Source: Linanthus parryae | Taxonomy: Eukaryota > Streptophyta > Magnoliopsida > Ericales > Polemoniaceae | NCBI GenBank assembly: GCA_023055425.1 | Contig: JALGPY010000007.1 | Coordinates: 88,003,136-88,067,135 of the forward strand | Length of the DNA stretch: 64,000 nucleotides | Direction: 5' to 3' | Shown here: positions 15,401-24,589 of the stretch, in pieces | How the letters are laid out: every line of letters begins with the position of its first letter | Position numbering within the stretch: the first letter of the stretch is position 1 | Made by a program: the position numbers and the translations under genes | Notes under the pieces: model-generated | Database searches by the model: none | The model's input: only the letters and a program-made list of their open reading frames with translations | Told to the model about the DNA's origin: nothing

Positions 15401-17307
15401 TATGATTACCAAGCAAGTAAATTATGTGGAAGTATAAGAGAAGTTATACACTTGCAAGTCAATTCCTACTCGAGGTTCTTTATCATTGTCCCGAAAATCA
15501 TTGTCCAGGAACTTTCACCTTGATTTCCACATTGACAACTACAGTAAAAACTTGTCCTATTATTATTCAGCAATTTTGGAAATAAATTACTAAAACCTTC
15601 TCACCTAAAACAAGAGCACGTAGCAAGAAAATAACCTTACCAATCCTTTGGATAATCAATTCGAGCTATTTTTGAGATGAGTACTGCCAGTGTCTGTGCA
15701 ATCTGTATCAAAGAGATGTATGAATAAGAAAAGGCGAGCTATTCACATCCATAGATTAAAAAATTGATGAAGAGGTACTTCACGAAATATAACGAGAGCT
15801 GACACCAGATCCGACCCATTTAAACAGGCTGGAGGCCCTAATCTGGAGCAACAAAATACTGATCTCGAAAAAGAAAAAACATGCACAATTATGCTTTTCG
15901 ACCTAGAGTAACATGAAAAACAAACAAAAAACAATACCAAAAAGAAAAGGCAGTTCAAAATAACTACCACCTGTTGATTCTCCTCTCTCAAGTGTGACAG
16001 CAATTTCTGCCTCAAGTGTACTTTTTCTTCATTGCTGATTCCCCTGCATAGGCAGATCATTTAGTTATAAAAAGAGGTCGTCCAAAATCAATTAAAAGCC
16101 ATACAAGAACAAGAGCAATAATAGTTGAAGAATGACACCATTGGGCATGGTAAGATGGGAACACTGGATAGGAAAGCAGAGTATCAGAGCACAGAAAAAT
16201 TAGACTCAACAATAAGCCAATAGTTTGACATCCAAAGGAATGTTAAAGCATTGAATTGAGGTTTGACTGAGGTGAAAATGAAGTTAACGGGAACCTATCA
16301 ATTGACCAACGATGCCAGAATAATGTCAGTAACTTTTTGCCTAAAATATATATTGTCCTTTCAGCAACAAGTATATCATCTGGTCGAAATTTTTCCTTCA
16401 TATATAAGGTTGTGTAACTGAAAAGAAGTTTCCAATATCATTTCACTGGTTTTACTGCTCTACTTGTCTAGTTACTGTATTAGATAGGGACCACTTTGAC
16501 TTGCCATTGAAGCCTGCAACCTTCTTCACAGTTCACAAAGTACATACACATTTTGATGATACATATATTACTACATCTAAATATGATGCTGAGATAATCA
16601 AAAGATGTATCAAAACAATTTAGTAAGATTAACTAGATTCATTAAAGAGCCAAGCATGATAAACTTCGTTAAGTAAGGAGACCTCACTATAGAACAAAAA
16701 TAACAAGCACATGCCTGCCTCCCTGAGTGTGCAACACTCGCGGTTTTTTCAACACAATTGTATAAACTTAATCATGAATGAACAGCATGAATCTTCAATC
16801 AGATCACAACCACCATAGAGCATACATTAGCATTTCTATAAGTTGCATAACTCAGTTCTCAATATTCAAACCTACTCTGTAGCTTATATCAGTATCAAGC
16901 AGCAGATGAAATGTATATGCAAAAGCAAGGGTAAGGAAAGGCATAAGCCAAAGGGACATCTTACGGGGAATCCCTCCGGGTCCTCCAGTACCGATTAATG
17001 CTATTTTTGAAATACACTGAAGCCATTAAGCGGACATCAGCTCGTGATGCTAAATCCGTCGAAGTTATCACTTCCTGTTCCATAACACAAGCACATTCGA
17101 AGCACAAAATATCAGCCCCTCTCGCAGAGCTAAAAACCCTATGAATAGCAGAAATGGAAAGTTTACCATGAGACAAGAGCAGAAACCAGGACGGCTCTCT
17201 GACTGCGCAAGCGCGGTTTCAGCAGGCTTCCGCACGCTCTCGTCGCCGCTCAACGAATTGGCGAGCAACGTGAACATCGTCGGCAGGTCGGCACCCGATA
17301 GAGCCAT
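1..17307 (-). CDS. Importin-11-like karyopherin (KA120-type), 5' part, 13 exons
   Basis: Nuclear transport receptor of the importin-beta family. Exons read from spliced conservation, GT-AG at every junction, frame kept throughout: 17307-17167, 17074-16965, 16043-15971, 15702-15641, 13121-12980, 11636-11418, 11303-11237, 10567-10168, 8801-8654, 8532-8372, 7527-7428, 462-388, 263-129; the rest lies beyond the left edge. Together they give 611 residues of a roughly 1000-residue family. The protein starts MALSGADLPTMFTLLANSL; residues about 28-105 form the Ran-binding importin N-terminal domain, followed by HEAT/ARM helices. From memory the order and wording of segments follow Arabidopsis At3g08960 (KA120) and animal IPO11, which carries cargo into the nucleus. 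Oddities: intron 463-7427 is 7 kb and rich in mobile DNA, and the exon 10 donor (GTTCGT) is weak but fixed by the conserved residues around it. No stop or frameshift was seen in the exons, so the gene looks functional. Confidence 0.93.
1191..1415. mobile_element. hAT-type MITE with perfect 8-bp target duplication
   Basis: A 225-bp non-autonomous element in the large intron of the importin gene. The ends are imperfect inverted repeats: CAGGGGCGGAG at the left, and CTCCGCCAATG at the right, whose complement is CATTGGCGGAG. It is flanked by an exact 8-bp direct repeat CTTGTTGG at 1183-1190 and 1416-1423. The end motif and the 8-bp duplication are both typical of plant hAT elements. No coding capacity. 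Confidence 0.85.
1913..2103 (+). mobile_element. tRNA-derived SINE
   Basis: A 191-bp element with an internal RNA polymerase III promoter: box A TGGCCTAGTGG (1926-1936) and box B AAGTTCGATTC (1978-1988), spaced as in a tRNA gene. It ends in a short A-rich tail (ATCAAAAACA) and is flanked by the 8-bp direct repeat TAATTTAC (1905-1912 and 2104-2111). It lies in the intron antisense to the importin gene. The body does not fold into a complete tRNA, so it is a SINE and not a tRNA gene. Confidence 0.82.
2556..2588. repeat. T21-G12 homopolymer junction
   Basis: A run of 21 T is followed directly by a run of 12 G in the large intron. Such a double homopolymer is prone to length error in sequencing and assembly, so the exact length should not be trusted. 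Confidence 0.8.
2700..2941. repeat. Two-copy tandem duplication, 121-bp unit
   Basis: Two adjacent copies (2700-2820 and 2821-2941) begin AACTGTCTTTATTCGGTC and include CCGTAG(C/T)CTCTTGAA and CTACGTGGGAGTTT. They differ at only a few positions. No reading frame runs through them. They lie in the 7-kb importin intron. Confidence 0.85.
3381..3420. repeat. (AT)20 microsatellite
   Basis: Twenty uninterrupted AT units in the importin intron. Confidence 0.95.
3466..3839. mobile_element. hAT-like MITE
   Basis: A 374-bp AT-rich element with imperfect terminal inverted repeats: GCCTTGTTTGATATCAGCTG at the left, and the complement AGTGTCTGTTTGGTATCGCC at the right. The flanks AATCTGAG (3458-3465) and ACACTGAG (3837-3844) agree at 6 of 8 positions, as expected for an aged 8-bp target duplication. 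The superfamily call rests on that length and is tentative. Confidence 0.6.
4308..5302 (+). mobile_element. Ty1-copia LTR and primer-site remnants with gag scrap
   Basis: The sequence from TGTTGAGGATGG (4308) to about 4580 looks like a short LTR. It is followed by TGGTATTAGAGCC (4583-4595), one base away from the usual tRNA-Met primer-binding site of plant copia elements. A second related LTR end is followed by TGGTATCATAGCC (5290-5302). Between them, near 4850-4990 on the plus strand, a broken reading frame (LDAEKTMIMPWRV then QQICIFLHLKI) has the spacing of copia gag. The two LTR ends share the words AGAATTCATT(A/T)AAG. All of it lies inside the importin intron and is far too broken to move. 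Confidence 0.55.
5303..7427. other. Intron sequence, no gene seen
   Basis: Left over from the 7-kb importin intron. 6279-6400 contains GGACTCGGATGG and CGGACACGGGTGCGG, a GC-richer patch resembling the motif at 2455-2490, so probably an interspersed repeat of unknown class. 6640-6870 is also GC-richer and holds one 23-codon frame starting at 6721, not recognised. The rest is AT-rich without a supported feature. Confidence 0.4.
7528..8371. other. Importin intron 10, nothing recognised
   Basis: 844 bases between exons 10 and 11. One A-run at 7671-7686. No repeat ends, RNA gene or coding pattern seen. Confidence 0.5.
8802..10167. other. Importin intron 8, nothing recognised
   Basis: 1366 AT-rich bases between exons 8 and 9. 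A short A-run lies near 9693. No mobile-element ends or coding pattern found. Confidence 0.5.
10568..11236. other. Importin intron 7 with a small local duplication
   Basis: 669 bases. A diverged direct repeat of about 110 bases (about 10897-11010 and 11011-11080) shares the words CAGTATCAGAG, GCAACGTCTTGA and CATAGTA.AAACC. No other feature. Confidence 0.5.
11637..12979. other. Importin intron 5, two microsatellites
   Basis: 1343 bases between exons 5 and 6. It holds a (CATA)n tract near 12421-12435 and an (AGGTG)n tract near 12596-12618. Nothing else could be assigned. Confidence 0.5.
13196..13446. mobile_element. Stowaway-type MITE (Tc1/mariner)
   Basis: A 251-bp element starting CTCCCTCTGTCCCATTTTAT and ending in its near-perfect inverted complement (ATGGGACGGAGGGAG is its last word). 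It is flanked by the dinucleotide TA on both sides (13194-13195 and 13447-13448). Terminal sequence, size and TA target are diagnostic of plant Stowaway elements. A second inverted pair (GTTAGAACTT / AAGTTCTAAC) lies inside. It sits in importin intron 4. Confidence 0.93.
14408..14553. repeat. Direct duplication around a (CA)n tract
   Basis: Copies at 14408-14463 and 14503-14553 share CTGTGAGTTCCA, GTGTTATCCTATGTTT and CTTCCCTTCCCTACG with a 95-base period. Between them lies a (CG/CA) tract at 14461-14492. Both are in importin intron 4. Confidence 0.75.
15190..15382. repeat. Two-copy tandem duplication, 98-bp unit
   Basis: Adjacent copies (15190-15287 and 15288-15382) begin CTGCAGTGGATTCACGGG and differ by a two-base deletion and a few substitutions. 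They are in importin intron 4, about 250 bases from exon 4. Confidence 0.85.
16044..16964. other. Importin intron 2, nothing recognised
   Basis: 921 bases between exons 2 and 3 with no supported feature. Confidence 0.5.
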
Positions 17308-17717
17308 CTCAAAATCAACGGAAGTAGCAACAAATGAAACAATCCGTCAATCGCTATCTTCCAAAAGAATTTTGTCAGATCGGTGGGACTTTGCTAGAGC
17401 GACTTTGTTGTTGTTGAGTGAAATTGAGGTCGAAGACTGATTTAACGCAAATTCGGAAAACAGCCCTACTGTGATCGTTGTCGGCGATTCAACATTGAAA
17501 TCGCCTTCTCCGTTGAAGCTTCTCCCTTGTTTACACACCTTTCCAGTGTTGAGTATGAGAAGGTAAATTTCAGAGACTGGTTGAATGTGCCCTTCGGTTC
17601 ATATATGTCTACTGGTAGTTCACTAAGTTATTATTATGTGGGTTTTAGTCACTAGCAATCAAGGATACAAATTTTGGGTGATTTTCATTTTATTTTCAAT
17701 TGCAAATGAAAAATTGT
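17308..17717 (-). promoter_or_regulatory. 5' flank of the importin-like gene
   Basis: Only about 410 bases separate the importin start codon (17307) from the LINE that begins at 17718. This stretch must hold the 5' UTR and core promoter of the gene. On the minus strand a TATA-like string (ACATATATGAA, about 17597-17607) lies some 290 bases upstream of the ATG; it is the only candidate seen and is weak. No other gene fits here. Confidence 0.35.
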
Positions 17718-18500
17718 GGGGGGGGGGGGGGGGGCAATTCCCCAAAACTTTCGGTAGGTTTTAACTCCGAGAAACTCGGAGAGCAAGAGGGCGACAGGGG
17801 CGATTTCTCTACCTAGGGTTTCGACTGAACCCTGAGTTCTAGTTTGATTCTCAGTCGACTTGTGCTTCAATGACGACGTATGCTAGCTCTGTTATGGATT
17901 TTGGGAGGCTAACTCTCGAGGAAGAAGAAGCAGAAGTCTATGAAACTGAATATTGTATGGCTGCGATCAGCGCGACAGGACTCTGCTTGGTTGGGAAGTT
18001 TCTCCAGCCAATAAGATTTAACCGGTGGGCTATGAAGCTGCTATTCAAAAAGATTTGGCTGGAGGGCGACGAGATTAGTATTCACGAAACGGGTTCAAAC
18101 AGTTTTGTGGGGGGGGGGGGGCAATTCCCCAAAACTTTCTCTAGGTTTTAGCTCCAAGACTCGGAGAGCAAGAGGGCAACAGGGGCAATTTCTCTACCTA
18201 GGGTTTTGACTGAACCCTGAGTTCTAGTTTGATTCTCAGTCGACTTGTGCTTCAATGGCGACGTATGCTAGCTCTGTTATGGATTTTGGGAGGCTAAGCC
18301 TCGAGGAAGAAGAAGCAGAAGTCTACGATACTGAATATTGTATGGCTGCGATCAGTGCGAGTGGACCCTGCTTGGTTGGGAAATTTCTCGAGCCAATAAG
18401 ATTAAACCGGTGGGCTATGAAGCTGCAATTCAAAAAGATTTGGCCGGAGGGCGACGAGATTAGTATTCATGAAACGGGTTCAAACAGTTTTGTGTTTCAA
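17718..18500 (+). repeat. LINE 5' duplication, about 390-bp unit
   Basis: Copy 1 (17718-18108) and copy 2 (18109-18500) each start with a G run (17 and 13 bases) followed by CAATTCCCCAAAACTTTC. Each contains the ORF1 start (ATG at 17870 and 18255) and the same first 77 or so codons. They differ at roughly 5-8% of positions. The first copy ends exactly where the second G run begins, next to the word CAATTCCC, which also occurs downstream of copy 2 (near 18498), so the junction has microhomology. Confidence 0.9.
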
Positions 18501-19930
18501 TTCCCGTCCAAAGAATTGTCCTATCCGGAGGACCATGGATGTTTGATGAAAGTATGTTGCTCCTACAACCATGGAAGATTTCAGTTGATATTGAAAACGT
18601 AGTTTTTTATTCAATTGAGGTGTGGGTCCAGGTACGTAACCTTCCGCTTTTTCTTCAAACAGAGGTTGATCTTCGCAAAGAATTGAAGACAATTGGTACT
18701 ATAATTCAGCCTGACCCTAAAATCTCCTCGGGTCCTGGAGGAGATTATATGCGAGCTATAGTTCATTTTGGTCTAGACAAACCGCTAAGAAGGGGAAGAA
18801 ATATAATTACTATAGAGAAAAAGGTATGGCTAGACTACAAATATGAAAGGATCTCGTGCGTATGTCGTTGGTGTGGCATGATAACTCATTCCGAAGAAGA
18901 TTGTTTGATGAAATCTGATCTTGAAGAGGAGCAAAATCAACCGGGGTATGGAGACTGGCTTCTATATCGCCCACCACAAAGGAAAAACACTTGTTGATGT
19001 TTTCTTCAAACAGAGGCTGATCTTCGCAACGCATTGAAGACAATGGGTACCATAATTCAGACTGACCCTAAAATCTCCTCGGGTCTTGGAGCAGATTATA
19101 TGCGAGCTAGAGTTCATTTTGGTCTAGACAAACCGCTAAGAAGGGGAATTAATATCATTGCTATGGAGAAAAAGGTATGGCTAGACTACAAATATGAAAG
19201 GATCTCGTGCGTATGTGGTTGGCGTGGCATGATAACTCATTCCGAAGAAGATTGTTTGATGAAATATGATCTTAAAAAGGAGCAAAATCAACCAGGGTAT
19301 GGCGACTGGCTTTTATATCGCCCACCACCAAGGAAGTGAAGGGGAAGAAAACAAGTCGATGGAAACCGAAGAAGGGGACGACGATGGGATGAAAGAAGGT
19401 ACAATTACTACTTGTGATAACCCCCTAGCAGAAAATCCAAAAGTCACTGTTTTTTCAGCGGTTGAGATGGCGAAGGGGGTTGCAATCGATTCCAACCATG
19501 GTTCACAGGTGTCCAATAGTAAAGGCGAAGTTGCTACGGTACCCGACTGTGTTACTTTGGGTCCAAACGAAAAGTGAGCGAAGCTAATCTCATTCCAGGT
19601 CAGAGCGCGAAGACTATGCATCGCACTCAAGGTTCTGGAAGAGGCTCGTATAGCGGTAATAAAGGAAGAGGATTTGGCCGGTCAGGGGGAAGGAATTCGG
19701 GTCATGGACAGGGCAGCGGAGGTAGAGGTGCGATCAATGCACCATGGGGTCATCCGAATTCACAAGGGATCAAACCGGATGTTCCAGTAACTCACTTAGC
19801 CCATAAGATCCCTTTGAATGAGAAGAAGAATGCTGAAGAACCACAAAAAGTGTCTCAACTCAGGTTCCTGGGAAGCAGATTCCGACACAAGACAGGGTGC
19901 CTTAAAGATCCCACCTATGGTATTGGTTGA
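18255..19930 (+). pseudogene. LINE ORF1 (DUF4283 / zinc-knuckle protein), broken
   Basis: RNA-binding ORF1-type protein of plant L1 elements. It starts at ATG 18255 (second copy of a duplicated start). Residues 1-80 and the segment after a frameshift near 18500 (GPWMFDESMLLLQPW) form a DUF4283 domain. A CX2CX4HX4C knuckle follows at 18863-18904 (CRWCGMITHSEEDC). A tandem duplication then repeats this knuckle at 19214-19255, where the second Cys has become Arg (CGWRG). The tail (about 19566-19930) is Gly/Arg-rich (GRGSYSGNKGRGFGRSGGR), as in many nucleic-acid binders. At least three frame changes and one stop near 18995 break it. Confidence 0.8.
18649..19337 (+). repeat. LINE ORF1 zinc-knuckle duplication, about 350-bp unit
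   Basis: Copies at 18649-18980 and 19000-19337 both begin TTTTCTTCAAACAGAGG and end at CGCCCACCAC(A/C)AAGGAA. They carry the same coding segment, including the zinc knuckle. A 20-base linker with a stop separates them. They differ at roughly 5% of positions. Confidence 0.9.
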
Positions 19931-19957
19931 GGCAGCGTCGCAGTCCAGCCAGGAGCA

Positions 19958-22900
19958 ATGAGTCTCCTCAGCTGGAACGTGCGGGGGCTTGGGAACCCTC
20001 GTAGCGTTATTTCTCTTCACGATCTTGTGAGGAGGAAGAAGCCCAACATCGTCTTCTTAATGAAGATGAAACAGTATGCAAATGAGGTGGTTCGAATAAG
20101 GGATCGGTTAGGCTTTCGCGATGGGATCTTTCAAGACTATGAAGATCGAAGAGGCGGCCTAGCTTTAGTATGGGACGAGAAGTCGAGTTTGCGCTTTCAA
20201 CCAAGTCAAACAATATATTCATGGTTATTTCACCATAATCAGTGAAAATAAGCATGGGTACTTGACTGATTTCTACAACGATCCTGACAGGAGGATGAGA
20301 CACAATCCTTTGACTTCGTTGGAACGCTTATGTCCAATTGGGCAGCCCTGGTGTGTGATCGGTGATTTTAACACCTTTTTGTCTATCTTAGAAAAGGAAG
20401 GAGGAATATCAGTCTCCTTTGCTCAGATAGAGGATTTCAGTGGTATAATTAACCGTCTTCAGCTTTGGGATCTCGGTTTTTTCAGGCGTTCGGTATACTT
20501 GGTCTAACAGCCAAGGTGATAATATGCGGATCAAGGAGAGACTTGACAGGTGTTTAGTCACAAACAACTGGACGTATATTTTTGGAAGAGGAAGAGTGGA
20601 GCATCTTGTAGTGGAAGTGTCTGATCATGTCCCATTGCAAGTTATATGGCTGTCAGGTATTTTGAGAGATGTCAAAGCTAATAGACGTTTTCAGTTTGAA
20701 ACTTTGTGGTTGCAGGATTCACGTTGTTCGCAGTTTGTACAAGAATGATGGCATAATTCCAATGTTTCAGTATACCAAAAGTTGTCTGGCATGGCCTCAA
20801 CATTGTCAGCTTGGAACAGGGATGTTTTCGGTAGTGTTAAAGTCCAGCTGGGTAAACTTCGAGCCAGATTGAAACTTCTGATGGAAGCTGTTCATACTGC
20901 GGCAGCGGTGGCTGAATCCAAAACCATCCAACACTCTATTTTGCAGTTGTTACCTAAAAAAAGGAGATGTGGCGTCAGTGATCATGAAACATGGATGAGA
21001 AAGGGGATCAGAACACCAGATTTTTTCATCGCAAGGCATCACTAAGAAGAAATAGGAATCGTATTGAAGGATTGGAAGGCAGTACAGGGGTGTGGCAGTC
21101 TGACTGAGCTCAAATTACTATAATCTTGAAGAGTACTTTAAGGATATTTTCACGTCCTTGGATCCTTCTCGAGCACAGATGGAGCCGATGCTACCAGCCG
21201 TAGATGAGCTTTTGTCTCTTGAACAGAGAGCATCTTTGGAGCAGAGCTACACGAACCTAGAGGTGCGAACGACCCTTAGGCAGCTGGCTTCGTCAAAGGC
21301 CCCTGGCCACGATGGTTTCCTAGTAGCCTTTTATTAGCGGTATTGGAATATAGTGGGCAGCGAGGTTGAGGATTTGGGCCTCCAAATTCTCACAGAACGG
21401 GATAATGTTTCTATGTTCAATAAGGCCCTAGCCACGATGGTTTCCTAGCTGTCTTTTTTTAGCGGTATTGGAATATAGTGGGCAGCGAGGTTGAGGATTT
21501 GGGCCTCCAAATTCTCACTGAACGGGGTAATGTTTCTATGTTCAATCATAATTTGGTAGCACTCATCCCAAAGGTCAAACATGCTAGAAGCTCTACAGAA
21601 CTACGCCCTATTAGTCTCTGTTCTAGTTTACAATATCATAACAAAGACTATGGCTAATCGTTTAAAGCTTGTTTTGGACTCGGTTATATCTGAAAATCAG
21701 TGTGCTTTGGTAGACTAATGTCAGATAATATTATCACCTCTTTTGAGTTGTTGCATACAATGAAAAATCACAAGAAATGCAAAGTGGGATTTTAGCGCTC
21801 GAAGTTGATATGAGCAAAGCCTATGATTTGGTGGAGTGGGATTTCCTTCGAGCAGTAATGGAGAGAATGGGGTTTGGGATACGATGGATCACTTTGGTGA
21901 TGAACTGTATCTCTACCGTATCGTATAGGTTAATCATTCACGGAGAGGTACATGGAAATATCAAACCAGTAAGAGGAATGCGGCAAGGGTGTCTCATATC
22001 CCCTTATCTTTTTTTTACTGGTTAGTGAAACTTTATCTCGATGTCTAGCGGTTGCAGTACAGGAAGGGAAATTATAAGGGCACAAAGCTTCGCATGGAGG
22101 CCCTATAGTTTCACACTTATTCTTTGCAGATGACAGTATTCTCTTCACAAAGGCTACACCTCAGGAAATTTCAGTGCTTGGAGATATTCTTACTGCATAC
22201 GAGTTAGCCTCAGGTCTGAAGCTCAATCTACAAAAGTCTTCAGTGATTTTTCTGACAATGTGGCTGCAGAGGTCTGGGCTGCGTTGGCAACCCTATGTGG
22301 AGTTCAGCTGGATTTTCAGCATGACAGTTACCCCGGTCTCCCTACACATGTTGACGGAAGCAAAACAGTGGTGTTCAGTCCGCTGGTGGAAAAGATTTGT
22401 GGAAAAATTAAAGGCTGGAAGGGCAAAACTCTCTCTAGCATCGCTACCGAGATTCTTATCAAAGTGGTTGTCGAAGCCGTCCCCAATTATACGATGAGTT
22501 GTTTCTTATTGCCAGCAAAAAAATGTCATGAGTCTGAACATAAAATCCGACAATTTTGGTGGGGAGGAGACGAGCATAAAAGAAAGTTCCATTGGTTTGC
22601 ATGGGATAAGGTGAAAGCCTATCGTGAGCAAGGAGGATTAGGCTTCCGTGATTTTCAGGATTTGAATAAGGCGATGCTTGCAAAGAAAACTTGGAGATTC
22701 CTTTAAAAACCCAAATCATTAGATGTCGGGTGTTTCTGTCTAAATATTTCCGCAACTCATCGATTCTGGATTTTAAATTGAAACGGACAACGCAAGTTTC
22801 TTATGCCTTTAAAAGCATTCTTGCCGAAAGAGATTTTCTATAAGTGGAATGGTGTGGAAGGTGAAAGATGGTAATCAAATCAAAATATCTGGAGATAAAT

Positions 22901-23590
22901 GGCTACAACGACCAAACACTTTTAGCCTCATTACCATTTGCCAAGCTGGGTCTGAAGGGCCAACAGTAGATGAGCTCATCGATGAGGAAACGAGGTCGTG
23001 GGTAGTTGCGAAGGTTCAACAAATAGTTTGGACAATTGACGTGGAGGTCGTACTCTCTGTCCCTTTGGAAGTCTCTGAAACAGCTGATTCTCTCTATTGA
23101 GTTCATTCGAAAGATGGGATCTATTCGGTAAAAACATGTTTCAAAGCGCAAAGGAAGTTGACTGCTGCTATTCCTTCATCCTCGGGTTTCTTTTCCATTA
23201 AAAATGACTGAAAAAATTTTGGAGTATAAAAATTCCACAGAAGATTTTTATGCTTAGTTGGAGAATTTGGCATGATTTAATCCCAGTTACTTGCAAACTT
23301 TGAAATAGAGGAATCAACATCTCACCTATTTGTCGGCTGTGTTCTGAAGAATTTGAATTTGTGGATCATATTTTTGTCAATGCACTCATTCACAAGCTCT
23401 ATGGAGACTCTTGTTAGGCGAAGATTTTTTAGTTCGCAGGAGGATGGGTATCAAAGAGTTTTTGGTGGAAGTCTTCTCAAAAGAAAATACTATGAGCTGT
23501 GAATAGGTTGTCCTCAATGTTTGGGCAATTTGGAGAAACCGCAATGATGGAGTTTTTAACTCGCAAGGAAGACAATAGGAGGAGATAGAC
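19958..23590 (+). pseudogene. LINE ORF2: endonuclease and reverse transcriptase, broken
   Basis: The apurinic-like endonuclease starts MSLLSWNVRGLGNPRS (19958). It retains IGDFNTFLS (near 20360), ERLDRCLVTNNW (20530) and SDHVPL (near 20620). The usual catalytic Glu of the FLMETK motif is replaced by Lys (codon 20063-20065). The reverse transcriptase keeps SSKAPGHDGF (near 21290), LVALIPKVKH (21550), ELRPISLC (21600), LEVDMSKAYD (21800), MRQGCLISPYLFF (21980) and the catalytic FFADDSILF (22120-22146). A zf-RVT segment (KIPQKIFMLSWRIW, then CRLCSEEFEFVDHIF) follows near 23230-23375. Stops and frameshifts occur throughout, and the duplication at 21296-21546 lies between the endonuclease and the reverse-transcriptase core. 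Confidence 0.85.
21296..21546 (+). repeat. LINE ORF2 duplication, about 126-bp unit
   Basis: AAGGCCC(C)T(G/A)GCCACGATGG at 21296 and again at 21422 starts two copies ending GTTTCTATGTTCAAT. Both carry the start of the reverse-transcriptase core and the word GGGCAGCGAGGTTGAGGAT. The middle boundary is TTCAATAAGGCC. Confidence 0.9.
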
Positions 23591-23651
23591 AAGGATTGAA
23601 AGGATTACTATTTATGGTACAAGGAAAAGAATGCGGTACTAGGTCTTATTC

Positions 23652-24173
23652 TCAAGAATTGTTCAAGGTGAACAATAGAAAATTCTTAGTTAATCAGATA
23701 GCTAGAGCACGTACTAGATAAGTTAGTGAGAACCACAAGATGTAACAGAGTAAGGCATCTCTCTGTGCTTGAGATCTAGGGCTTAGCTGTGGATTAATAA
23801 GAATTGTGTTGAAAATCCTGCAGGGAGAAGATCCCTGAGTTAGAGACGTAGGTCCAAGTGGACTGAAGTCTATATATCTTGTGTCTCTTGCATTTAATTT
23901 TCAGTTCTATACTTATTTCTTTTGCAGCATTCAAAACAGTTTCATTTGAAGGGTTTGAAACTCATTTAACAGCCTTGAAATAGACTTATCCTTTTATTCT
24001 CCAACTGTTTTCATTCAAAGGGCTTGAAACTCATTTCAAGGCCTTGAATCACTTTACAAAAAGAATTGAAACCACTCTTCTTGCAAGTTTAGAAAAAGTT
24101 TGCATACTCTATTCAACCCCCCCCCCCTTCTAGAGTATTGATCCTGTATTTCTACCTACTCCACACCCCTTCA
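23652..24173 (+). mobile_element. Truncated Sirevirus-like copia LTR (3' portion)
   Basis: From ATTCTCAAGAATTGTTCAAGG to CCCCTTCA the sequence matches, in plus orientation, the U5-side half of the LTRs of element A (reverse complement of about 54553-55040). Shared marks are GTTAGCTAGAGCA.GTACT, CTGTGCTTGAGATCTAGGG, TAGAGACGTAGGTCCAAG, and the end C-tract followed by TTCTAGAGTAT. No primer-binding site follows, so this is a fragment. It carries several copies of the TTCAAGGCCTTGAA-type palindrome (for example near 24036). Confidence 0.8.
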
Positions 24174-24589
24174 CTTTCCAAGTGATAATTGTCACAACCG
24201 AACCCGAGCCTGACAGAATTGCAGATCTTCTTCAATCTCTGAACGAGGAAGACAAGGTTGATCCGGCTCTGTGAGACGTGTTGAACACCTTGGACACACG
24301 CTAGGAGATATTGTGCATTCGTAAGAGAATTGAGAGCTTCAAGCCTGCTTATTCAAAGAACAAAATATTAGCAGCCATAGCTTACCACAATAGAGCCACA
24401 TAGCTTATGAAAATGACATATTTTGATGAAACATTCCCAGTGCCCTCAACTATGTCGCGCAGAGAGGGAATCGAAATGGAAGTTGATGTAGCTTGATCAC
24501 TTCTAGAGGCTTCTACTTTGACCAGTCGCTTATTAGAAAGAACTTCTTGAGCAAAGTATCCCGCTGGAATGATACATTGTTCCTCAGTT
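24174..24589. other. Spacer with an unassigned plus-strand peptide trace
   Basis: On the plus strand, 24190-24365 reads as a hydrophilic frame (TTEPEPDRIADLLQSLNEED, then IRKRIESFKPAY) with two stops. I do not recognise the family. It may be the end of a retroelement polyprotein or of an accessory frame. Confidence 0.3.

Larger units (their letters stand above)
13447..15640. other. Remainder of importin intron 4
   Basis: Apart from the two small duplications listed separately, this AT-rich stretch shows no mobile-element ends and no coding pattern. Confidence 0.45.
17718..23640 (+). mobile_element. L1-type LINE (non-LTR retrotransposon), decayed
   Basis: About 5.9 kb in plus orientation. 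Order: 5' UTR, ORF1 (DUF4283 plus CCHC knuckle plus Gly-rich tail), ORF2 (endonuclease, reverse transcriptase, zinc-binding zf-RVT region). This is the standard plant L1 plan. The 5' end begins with 17 G (17718-17734). I found no clear poly-A tail or target duplication. The 3' side runs into a copia LTR fragment at 23652, so the true 3' end may be lost. Many stops and frameshifts, plus three internal tandem duplications, make it inactive. It lies head to head with the importin gene. Confidence 0.88.

Noticed and set aside
17141..17440. Plus-strand open frame of 99 codons over the importin start
   Set aside because: It is the antisense shadow of exon 1 and the 5' UTR; the minus strand carries the conserved protein.
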